From an uncultured Butyricicoccus sp. (GTDB lineage: Bacteria; Bacillota; Clostridia; Oscillospirales; Butyricicoccaceae): a stretch of 11,465 nucleotides of DNA. The translations under genes and the position numbers were made by a program. Location: positions 1 through 11,465 of the forward strand of contig CAJUDU010000073.1 in NCBI GenBank assembly GCA_910584935.1. Reading direction: 5' to 3'. Below are positions 4,658-11,465 of this stretch, piece by piece (positions within the stretch are counted from its first letter, which is position 1; each line of letters opens with the position of its first letter). The notes under the pieces were generated by a model. It saw nothing but the letters and a program-made list of their open reading frames with translations, was not told the DNA's origin and made no database searches.

Positions 4658-7600
4658 ATGAGTAAACGGTTAAAACAACTGTTATCCTTTGCGCTGGTAC
4701 TCTGCATGGCATTCACCATGCTGCCTATGGGCGCATTTGCCGCAGAGGATGCAGAACCGGGGTTAGCCCCAGATACGCCGACCATTGATGGCGTGACGCC
4801 AATTGATGTCAATGCGCATGAATACATATTCCCACTGCGCCCATTGGGGGAATATGCCGCGATATATCCGGCATTTGGGGAATATAAATGGCGTATTCCG
4901 ATGTATACGGCAGCACAGCCGGAAATGCCGGAAGAATTTTATGCCATGCTGGAAGACCCGGAAAGCTATGGCATGGACGCGATTGCCGCCATGATAGAGA
5001 ACCATTCCACAGGGTTTATCAACACCTTGGAAGATTCGCTGAAACGGGCAGGCATCAGCGTTGACCAGGCAGCACAGGGAACATGGACGTCAGAAAATGA
5101 TGTGTTGACCATTGCGGACGGCTGGCTGACTGCCAATAAAATGGGCATGGCAAAAGTCAAACTGACTTATATGGCAGAGGAAGCCATTGCACCGCCGCCG
5201 CAGCAGGAAACACCAGCAGAACCCGCGTTAAAGCCACCAGTTACCAAGCCCAAGCAGGCGGCAGAACCGGAACCGGAAGTGGCACCAGAACCAGCGCCAG
5301 AGTCCACGCCGGAACCAACGCCGGAAGCTGTAACCGAACCGGAATCTTCGTCAGAGCCGGAACCAGCACCAGAGGTTGAACCTGCACCGGAAGCAACACC
5401 TGACCCGGCGCCAGAACCAGCACCCGAACCGGAGCCTGAACCGACTCCAGAACCAGAACCGGAAGTTATACCGGAACCTGAACCTACTCCAGAGCCGGAA
5501 CCTGCCCCAGAAGCGGAAGTGATACCGGAATCTGCGCCAGCGGATACCACTACGCCAGCAAATCAAGAAGTACAAACGCAGATGGTCGAAAAGACGCTGA
5601 CTTGGGATATCCCAATTTATGATTTCGGCACAAATTTATTAGCAAATACAGTGTATGAGCGAAATCTTTTTGATTCCGCTTTGCAGTATTTTGTTAGCAA
5701 TCAGGGAACGCATCAGCTTTTATATTGCATTCAACATGGAGCACCAATTACTGATGTAAATTATAATGTTTCCAGTGATGGAAATTGGACGCCATCCTCT
5801 ATATCTACAAATAAAGGAACGGTTTCAGGTGAACGGATTAAAGAGCTGATTGGTCTTATATTAAAGTATGGTCATCAAGCCAATTATTCTGCTAGCCAGT
5901 CACCAACAAATACGGAGAAATATAAAATTGCCGCGACACAGTTTCTCATCTGGGAAGTAATGGGTGGCGAACGCGACGCGAACTTTAAACATATCGGAAC
6001 TTACAAAATACAAAATGAGTTTAGTGACAAATTGTCTGCCTATTGGAACTCTATAATGAGCTACTATAAGCAATATGAATCGGCGATAAAAAATGATATT
6101 GGCAATCCAATAAGTACAGAGAATTCTTTTGATTTTGCAAATAAGGTATATACGCTTGATTGGAATCAAGGCGCATATACTACAACATTGAGTGGTAATC
6201 TTAATGGATGGGCTGTTGCATCTGGCAACGACATAGCACGCATAGACGGAAATAGCCTAGTGATAAGTTCAACAACCCCTTTGCCTAATGGAAAAACGAT
6301 TACGCTTCAAAAAACAACATCTCGGCAAGAGCTAAAGGCTTGGCTTAGCAACGCGTCACAAAATGTTGTTGCCTATGTTGGAGACAGTAGCAAGCCAGTA
6401 GAAACGACAATCTCTTTTAAGGTTAAAACGGATCAACAGAACGTAACACTTGGTCTGTATAAAACTGCGAAAATCGGTGATAAACAAGTCACTTTCAGAT
6501 TGCAGGGTGCAATATTTGATCTCTATAAGCGTGGCAGCGATGAGCCAGTTCAAAGAGGTTTGATAACAGACGAAGAAGGCAAAATTAGCGTTCCACTTAC
6601 AGTAGAAAGCAAGGATCAATACTATTTCAAAGAAGTTAGTGCGCCGGATGGTTATAAGTTTGATGCAAACCAAACTTATGATGTAACCAAGTCGCATTTT
6701 GCCAATGTCGAAAACAACGGCAAATTCACTGTAAATATTAAAAAAATCAGTGATATGACGAATATTGGCGAACAGGATACAGCTTCTTTGGCTGGTGCAA
6801 AGTTTACTTTACATTATATTGATGCCGATGAAAGCTTGGGCGAATATGAAACCGATGCAAATGGTAATATTCAGTTAAACTATCTTCCAGCCGGTACATA
6901 TACACTGACGGAAACAGTACCGCCAAATGGTTATGAATTGCCGGAAAACCCTGCTACCGCTTTTACAGTGGATGCAAATGGCAAGGTAAATGGTACAAAT
7001 ACCAATAGCGTCACCATTACAAATAACCGTCAAACAGCAAGCTTAATAGTTGCAAAAGATGTATTTTGTAATGTTGAGCAAAGTCAGGGATATGAGGAAT
7101 CCCTCCAACCATTCCAGATTAACATTCAGCTTGGCAATCTGAATACGCCAGTTGAAGCTGAATTTACTGGTACAACAGCAAAGACCGCAGCATACAACGG
7201 GAATGGTCTGTATACTGTACAGTTAGGAAAGGATGAAACCGCAACAATCACAGGCATTCCGACTGGTACAAAGTATACCATCACAGAAATCCTGGGTGAA
7301 AATCATACCGGTTTTGTGACCAACAATATTGCTGTTGGTGAGCCAAATGAAACCGCACGTGCGCTTCAAGAGAATCCAATAACCAAACTGGAGGGCAATG
7401 TATCCTCAGTAGCGAATGAAAATACATATGCCACAGTCTATAACCGCTATTTTAAGTCGAAAAAGACCCCGATAAGCGGTAAAAAAACATGGGGCGGCGT
7501 TACGGATATTGATGCGCTTGTTGGGCTTGAAATTGATGTACAGCTTTGGCGCAAAGCCGGTGAAAATGGCACGCCAGAAAAAATTGGCGATGTGAAAACG

Positions 7601-10600
7601 ACAAACCAAAGCAGCGAATGGAAATATGACTTTGGTGAGCTGGATGAATATGCTTCTGAAAATATAAAGTATATTTATTATGTCGAAGAAACTGCGGTGC
7701 GCACTACCTCCGATGTCGCAAAATTCCAAGAATTTTTGGATAAACAAGCGGGCACCTCTGGCAAGCAGATTGATAAAATCATGCGCCAGCAGGGTACACA
7801 TCAGTTTATCGTATTCGGCAAAGCAATGAATGATAAGGGCAATCAGGAAATTTTGGGCACAATTATTGCACAAGGCAGCGGTAGCAGCATGGATCTGACA
7901 AATGTCTGGACACCTGCCATGGATTTAGGGCATTGCAATTTTTATGTACAAAAAGTTGATGCGGAAAATGGTGAAACACCATTAGAAGGCGCCTATTTTG
8001 AACTGGAGGACAGCCGTGGTATTATCCAAGGCGTCCGGACAAATCAAGATGGCATTGCATCTTTTAACTTCCTGGCTGGCGGTACTTATACTTTGCGTGA
8101 AGTTACTGCGCCAACAGGCCATTTGTTAAATCCAAACACATGGACACTTGTTATCGCGAAGGATAAACTGGAATCTGTTTCAGCATCTGAAACTGGTTGG
8201 GTGAACTTTTGGTCATGGACACCATCTGCATCTTTGAATGCTGTTCCGGAAGAATCAACAGAACCGGATGAAACCGAGATTGCATTATATGCAGATGATA
8301 CCGGCACAGTCGCAGACAGCAATACACTTGGTACACTGACTGTAAAAGATGACCGTATCAAAGGGAAACTTAGCATCAGCAAGTTGTTACAGCTTGACAA
8401 TGATTCCCCAGATGTCGCAGAACACAAAACAATTGCTTATCAGTTTGACATTTATAAATTAACCGGTTTAGATGAACTTTTACCATTGCCAGAAAGCACA
8501 CCAGAACAGTCCGAAACCCTGGAAACACCAGGTACTCCAGAAAATCCGGATATTGCTGAGCAACCGTCAACAAATCTGATTATTCCGCAAGGAATGCAGG
8601 ATATTGCAGCCTATGCGGTAGAAGGTTTGGAACCGGAAGAAACTGAACCGGAAGAAAAACCAGGCATTTTGGATGAAACCAATATGCAAATACCAGAGAA
8701 TGCAGAACTGATTGAAACGGTTACTGTATATGCAGATGGAACCGTGATTGCAACTGAAAAAGAACTGGATTATGGTTCTTATTTGGTGGTTGAAAGCAAT
8801 CCGCGCAGTGTGTCGGTACCAAGCTACACTTGGCAGAATGTAACCTTTACAAATCCAAATGCCTCTGGTCATGTAGCAGTTGTGCAGGATGGCAAAGCAG
8901 TCCAAGTCAATATTACAGAAAATAGCGATATCCCATTGGCGGTTACAGCAACCAATGCTTATACCCGTAAAGAAGGCACATTAAGCCTACGTAAAGTGAT
9001 TGAAAATTATGCAGGCGACCGTGACCGTGACTGGACATTTGATATTACCTTGACCAGCCCACAGCCTTATGTCAAATTAGCATCAAGCTATCCCTATACG
9101 GTTGGTGAGGAATCCTATACACTGGATTTGCAGCCAGTCAATCGTGTGGAAGAAAATCCATCTCATACACCAGCGGAAGCAGAGCTAACCCCTGAACCAT
9201 CAACTGAAGATGAAAATGATGCCGATGGTGAACCTTCCGTGGATATCGGTGAGCCGCCAATTGATGACAGCATGATTTCATCTGTCATGAAGGGGCAAAT
9301 CAAACTGAAACATGGTGAAGAAGCTGTGATTTCCGGCTTGCCGGAAGGCACAACCTTCCAAATTACTGAACAGGAAGCTAATACAGACAGCTATATCACC
9401 ACAGGTACCGTTACCGTATCAAACCTGCCTGAAGATACCGAAGACGCAGGCATTGCACCTTTGGCAGATATGACGGATACCGTAGGCGGCGAAGCATATC
9501 CAATTGACAGCACAAAGGATACCTTAGTCACCTTCACAAACAGTAAACGTCTTGGCAATCTGGTGATTACCAAAACCGTGGAACGCCGTGATGGCGCTGC
9601 GCCAGATGCAGAAGAAACCTTTGGTTTCACGGTCAACCTGTATACAGATTCCAGTAAACAAACCCCGTTGGCAGGGACTTATGATTATACCTATACCAAT
9701 GGCATCGGCGAGGCTGGAACAGTTTCCCATGGCGGCACGGTGACTTTACGGCATGGGCAATCGCTGACAATTCAAAACCTGCCTGCCAGCGCCCATTATG
9801 AAGTTGAAGAACAAACTCCAGATGGTTATACTGTCATTGCAGCAGGCAATATTGGTGATATCCCAGTCAATGGCGGCACGCATACCGCCGCATTTGTCAA
9901 CCGTACCGGCGGCAATACCGATAATGGTTCTGGCAGCTTAACCATTCGGAAAAATGTATCCGGACTTGGCGGTGAACTTGACCGCGAATTTACCTTTACC
10001 GTTGCATTATCTGCCCCAGGCACTTACCATTATACCGGCAGCCATACCGGCGAAATCGCAAACGGCGGAACCATTACGCTCCGCCATGGTGAAGCCATTA
10101 CCATCAGCGGTTTGCCTGCTGGCACAACCTATACTGTAACCGAAACCGAAATCCCAGGCTATGATGTATTAGCCAGCGGTGATACCGGTACAATCCTCAA
10201 TAATACTGTTGCAGAAGCTGTATTTGATAACGCAAATGATGAAATCCCGGAAGGGGCACTGACTGCGCTAACCCTCAGTAAAGTTGTCACAGGTAATGCG
10301 GGCAATAAAAATCAGGACTTCCATTTCATTATTGTCCTGCTGGATGAAAAAGGCGCGCCACTGACAGAAGAATACCGCTATGTTGGCACAGGTTCTGCGG
10401 ATGCAGAAAAGGTGAAAACAGGCAGTATCATCACATTAAAAGATGGGCAAACGCTTACCATCCTTGACTTGCCGGTTGGCACAAAATACAGCATTACTGA
10501 ACAGGAAGCCGGACAAAATGGTTATATCACTTCCTGCATCGGCGCGGAACAAGGCATTATTTCAACAGAACCATCCCGTGTGACCTTTATTAACCATAAG

Positions 10601-11371
10601 GGTCAAGGTGTTGGGCATTTGAGCATTCATAAGACCGTCACTGGCGATAACGCAGACCGAAATCAGGATTGGGATTTTGTGATTACCCTTGCCAATGCTG
10701 ATTTCCCGCTGGAAAGCAGCTATACGTATTCCGGCAGCAGCGACAGCACCGATATCCCGGCACCAGCAAATGGTATTCTGTATTTCACTGATGGTGTTGG
10801 TACCATCCGTTTGCGGCATGGGCAGTCGATTATCATCCGTGATTTGCCTGTCGGCACAACGTATACTGTCACCGAAACCCAAGCCAATGCAGATGGCTAC
10901 ACCACAACGGTAAACGGTGCAAATGGCACAATTGCAGACGGTACCACAGCAGCTGTAAGCTTTGTCAATGACCGCCCAAGCCCAGGACGTCCTGGCGGCG
11001 GTGGCGGCGGTGGACGCCGTCCAACACCGGATACTGAAATCAATGGACCGGATACCCCACGGGTATATTATCCAGGCGACACGCCTAACCCCAATGAACC
11101 GGATAGCCCGGATGAAATCTTAATCATGGAAGATGATGTGCCACAAAGTTATATCAAGACATGGGATCCGGAAAATGAAGAATTTGTCTACCTGCCAGAG
11201 GAACCAATACCTCTTGCACCGATGACACCAACGCCGACCCCACTTGCACGGCTGGATACGACACCTAAAACCAATGACCCAACCCGGCCATGGTTCTGGC
11301 TTGGCTTGTGCATTGCCTCAATTTTAGGCATCGGTTTGTTAAAACCGCGTAAGAAAAATGATGAGGAATAA
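4658..11371 (+). CDS. Giant thioester-domain, Cna-B/SpaA-type surface adhesin with sorting-like C-terminus
   Basis: A 2237-residue secreted, wall-attached protein. Order of parts: signal peptide (1-28, cleavage near AFA/A); N-terminal domain (30-178) ending in a Big-like strand pattern (WTSENDVLTIADGWL); Pro/Glu stalk (202-295); predicted thioester domain (313-500; Cys357 in LLYCIQHG, Gln428 in ATQFLIW); Cna-B/SpaA-like modules with Lys and Glu at K602/E659, K695/E752, K800/E877, K943/E1010 and K1099/E1148; six modules of the pilin-isopeptide (FctA/DUF7601-like) kind from about 1236 to 2107; a Gly run (2114-2119 area) and Pro-rich segment; TPKTN sorting-like motif (2202-2206), hydrophobic helix (2212-2228) and basic tail. 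The likely role is covalent capture of a host or community ligand through the thioester, held away from the wall by self-crosslinked modules. The start is ATG 4658: AAAGGAG (4643-4649) lies 8 bases upstream and the signal peptide begins there. ATG 4616 would add 14 residues. GC is clearly lower in the thioester part. The family call is firm; the ligand is unknown. Confidence 0.9.
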   Translation: MSKRLKQLLSFALVLCMAFTMLPMGAFAAEDAEPGLAPDTPTIDGVTPIDVNAHEYIFPLRPLGEYAAIYPAFGEYKWRIPMYTAAQPEMPEEFYAMLEDPESYGMDAIAAMIENHSTGFINTLEDSLKRAGISVDQAAQGTWTSENDVLTIADGWLTANKMGMAKVKLTYMAEEAIAPPPQQETPAEPALKPPVTKPKQAAEPEPEVAPEPAPESTPEPTPEAVTEPESSSEPEPAPEVEPAPEATPDPAPEPAPEPEPEPTPEPEPEVIPEPEPTPEPEPAPEAEVIPESAPADTTTPANQEVQTQMVEKTLTWDIPIYDFGTNLLANTVYERNLFDSALQYFVSNQGTHQLLYCIQHGAPITDVNYNVSSDGNWTPSSISTNKGTVSGERIKELIGLILKYGHQANYSASQSPTNTEKYKIAATQFLIWEVMGGERDANFKHIGTYKIQNEFSDKLSAYWNSIMSYYKQYESAIKNDIGNPISTENSFDFANKVYTLDWNQGAYTTTLSGNLNGWAVASGNDIARIDGNSLVISSTTPLPNGKTITLQKTTSRQELKAWLSNASQNVVAYVGDSSKPVETTISFKVKTDQQNVTLGLYKTAKIGDKQVTFRLQGAIFDLYKRGSDEPVQRGLITDEEGKISVPLTVESKDQYYFKEVSAPDGYKFDANQTYDVTKSHFANVENNGKFTVNIKKISDMTNIGEQDTASLAGAKFTLHYIDADESLGEYETDANGNIQLNYLPAGTYTLTETVPPNGYELPENPATAFTVDANGKVNGTNTNSVTITNNRQTASLIVAKDVFCNVEQSQGYEESLQPFQINIQLGNLNTPVEAEFTGTTAKTAAYNGNGLYTVQLGKDETATITGIPTGTKYTITEILGENHTGFVTNNIAVGEPNETARALQENPITKLEGNVSSVANENTYATVYNRYFKSKKTPISGKKTWGGVTDIDALVGLEIDVQLWRKAGENGTPEKIGDVKTTNQSSEWKYDFGELDEYASENIKYIYYVEETAVRTTSDVAKFQEFLDKQAGTSGKQIDKIMRQQGTHQFIVFGKAMNDKGNQEILGTIIAQGSGSSMDLTNVWTPAMDLGHCNFYVQKVDAENGETPLEGAYFELEDSRGIIQGVRTNQDGIASFNFLAGGTYTLREVTAPTGHLLNPNTWTLVIAKDKLESVSASETGWVNFWSWTPSASLNAVPEESTEPDETEIALYADDTGTVADSNTLGTLTVKDDRIKGKLSISKLLQLDNDSPDVAEHKTIAYQFDIYKLTGLDELLPLPESTPEQSETLETPGTPENPDIAEQPSTNLIIPQGMQDIAAYAVEGLEPEETEPEEKPGILDETNMQIPENAELIETVTVYADGTVIATEKELDYGSYLVVESNPRSVSVPSYTWQNVTFTNPNASGHVAVVQDGKAVQVNITENSDIPLAVTATNAYTRKEGTLSLRKVIENYAGDRDRDWTFDITLTSPQPYVKLASSYPYTVGEESYTLDLQPVNRVEENPSHTPAEAELTPEPSTEDENDADGEPSVDIGEPPIDDSMISSVMKGQIKLKHGEEAVISGLPEGTTFQITEQEANTDSYITTGTVTVSNLPEDTEDAGIAPLADMTDTVGGEAYPIDSTKDTLVTFTNSKRLGNLVITKTVERRDGAAPDAEETFGFTVNLYTDSSKQTPLAGTYDYTYTNGIGEAGTVSHGGTVTLRHGQSLTIQNLPASAHYEVEEQTPDGYTVIAAGNIGDIPVNGGTHTAAFVNRTGGNTDNGSGSLTIRKNVSGLGGELDREFTFTVALSAPGTYHYTGSHTGEIANGGTITLRHGEAITISGLPAGTTYTVTETEIPGYDVLASGDTGTILNNTVAEAVFDNANDEIPEGALTALTLSKVVTGNAGNKNQDFHFIIVLLDEKGAPLTEEYRYVGTGSADAEKVKTGSIITLKDGQTLTILDLPVGTKYSITEQEAGQNGYITSCIGAEQGIISTEPSRVTFINHKGQGVGHLSIHKTVTGDNADRNQDWDFVITLANADFPLESSYTYSGSSDSTDIPAPANGILYFTDGVGTIRLRHGQSIIIRDLPVGTTYTVTETQANADGYTTTVNGANGTIADGTTAAVSFVNDRPSPGRPGGGGGGGRRPTPDTEINGPDTPRVYYPGDTPNPNEPDSPDEILIMEDDVPQSYIKTWDPENEEFVYLPEEPIPLAPMTPTPTPLARLDTTPKTNDPTRPWFWLGLCIASILGIGLLKPRKKNDEE
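5261..5542 (+). repeat. Pro/Glu-rich repeat stalk (imperfect EPxPEP units)
   Basis: Encodes residues 202-295, almost entirely Pro, Glu, Ala, Thr and Val in two- to four-residue units such as PEPAPE. At DNA level it is an imperfect, mostly 6-base periodic tract of CCGGAA/CCAGAA and GCACC/GCGCC variants. Such segments are extended, wall-spanning or spacer rods. Codon choices vary between units, so the tract is old enough to have diverged, yet length change by slippage or recombination in multiples of three remains possible. The long antisense frame opposite it is a shadow of the repeat. Confidence 0.85.
5594..6157 (+). other. Predicted thioester domain region of the adhesin
   Basis: Residues 313-500. 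Known thioester adhesin domains of Gram-positive pili carry a Cys in an aromatic/hydrophobic-Cys block and a Gln in a T-Q-hydrophobic-Trp block, which crosslink into a reactive thioester. Here these are Cys357 (LLYCIQHG) and Gln428 (AATQFLIWEV), 71 residues apart. The protein has only four other cysteines outside the signal peptide (804, 1093, 1960, 2218), and Gln428 sits in the expected TQxxxW context. Bond formation itself is inference. Confidence 0.7.
6425..8356 (+). repeat. Cna-B/SpaA-like module array (five modules)
   Basis: Residues 590-1233. Five divergent Ig-like modules recognisable by a first-strand Lys, a GA.F.L block, a Y-x-x-x-E-x-x-(A/P)P-x-GY block and a last-strand Asn or Asp. 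Clear examples are GAKFTLHY with TLTETVPPNGYE (module 2), SGKKTW with YIYYVEE and LTNVW (module 4), and GAYFELED with TLREVTAPTGH (module 5). Module 3 (about 795-930) is of the longer pilin type. In this family Lys and Asn/Asp join in a spontaneous isopeptide bond assisted by the Glu. Module 5 appears to use Asp (D1231 or D1232). Confidence 0.75.
8972..10978 (+). repeat. Five tandem pilin-isopeptide-type modules
   Basis: Residues 1439-1630, 1632-1750, 1757-1860, 1867-1980 and 1983-2107. Each has a first strand of the form L-x-I/L-x-K, a block (R/K)HG or DGQ followed by I-x-x-LP-x-G-T-x-Y-x-(V/I)-T/E-E, and a last strand F-x-N. Predicted Lys/Glu/Asn sets are 1446/1571/1628, 1639/1718/1748, 1765/1829/1858, 1875/1948/1979 and 1992/2073/2104. 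The modules are similar in protein but diverged in DNA, so this is an old expansion. They form the membrane-proximal stalk. Confidence 0.8.
11258..11368 (+). other. C-terminal sorting-like signal, TPKTN type
   Basis: Residues 2201-2237 have a T-P-K-T-N-D motif, 5 residues (PTRPW begins) before a hydrophobic helix (2212-2228), then KPRKK and an acidic end. This is the three-part layout of a sortase substrate, but the pentapeptide is TPKTN rather than LPxTG. It is closer to the NPQTN-type motif used by class B sortases. No sortase gene is in the window. Confidence 0.65.
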
Positions 11372-11421
11372 TTGTTAGCAACCAAACCGCAACATTTTCT
11401 GAATCTAAACGCAATCGGGTA

Positions 11422-11454
11422 GGAGGCAGGCGATTAGTTCACCTGCCGACCTCC
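11422..11454. repeat. Imperfect inverted repeat at the right edge
   Basis: GGCAGG (11425-11430) and CCTGCC (11442-11447) form a 6-pair stem with an 11-base loop; GGA (11422-11424) and TCC (11452-11454) extend it across a bulge. It begins about 50 bases after the adhesin stop. There is no T run, so it does not look like a standard intrinsic terminator. It may be the beginning of a repetitive or mobile element that continues beyond the window. Confidence 0.5.
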
Positions 11455-11465
11455 CACACCACCGT

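Noticed and set aside
4658..4744. Lipoprotein signal (Cys16 in the hydrophobic core)
   Set aside because: LVLC does not match a lipobox, which needs Gly, Ala or Ser before Cys, and an ordinary AFA/A cleavage site follows.
5167..5550. Long antisense frame rich in Gly-Ser repeats opposite the Pro/Glu tract
   Set aside because: It is the reverse-strand shadow of the EPxP codons (CCGGAA and GGTTCC read as Gly-Ser). There is no ribosome binding site and no signal or domain.
5900..6697. Antisense frames of 89 and 113 codons opposite the thioester region
   Set aside because: The AT-rich segment gives few reverse-strand stops; the products are Phe/Ile-rich with no start signals.

Overview
The window looks like chromosome of a low-to-mid-GC Gram-positive bacterium, most likely a gut-type member of the class Clostridia. 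The evidence is a set of strong Shine-Dalgarno sites (AAGGAGG, GGAGG, AAAGGAG), sigma-A type promoters, a LacI-family regulator of Firmicutes type, and a giant wall-anchored surface protein with thioester, Cna-B/SpaA and isopeptide-type modules. No RNA gene, CRISPR array or complete insertion sequence was seen.

Left half (1-2831, all on the minus strand): a LacI-family repressor (1818-2831) with its own terminator is followed by about 540 bases of AT-rich, apparently noncoding DNA. Then comes a zinc-dependent medium-chain dehydrogenase (94-1278) that resembles scyllo-inosose/polyol dehydrogenases, and 56 bases further on the first codons of another gene that runs off the left edge. This reads as a small sugar or polyol catabolic operon with its regulator upstream. 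The long leader holds several short palindromes sharing a TGCGCA core, and a related palindrome sits beside the repressor's own promoter; these are candidate operators.

Middle (2832-3717): a divergent intergenic region with a good minus-strand promoter for the repressor and a good extended -10 promoter for the rightward genes. About 540 bases between them hold nothing I can support.

Right half (3718-11371, plus strand): a 266-residue tyrosine-recombinase-like protein that has lost most catalytic residues, then a 139-base structured leader, then one 2237-residue surface protein filling more than half of the window. In order it has a signal peptide, a small N-terminal domain ending in a Big-like strand pattern, a Pro/Glu stalk, a predicted thioester domain (Cys357 and Gln428), about eleven Ig-like modules each with Lys/Glu/Asn(Asp) positions for an intramolecular isopeptide bond, a Gly/Pro-rich wall-spanning segment, and a non-canonical sorting signal (TPKTN in place of LPxTG) with a membrane helix and basic tail. 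It is best read as a covalent adhesin on a long self-crosslinked stalk.

The points most worth following up are the pairing of a catalytically degenerate recombinase with the adhesin, the internal placement and lower GC of the thioester region, the odd sorting signal, the foldable leader RNA, and an inverted repeat at the extreme right edge that may be the start of another element.
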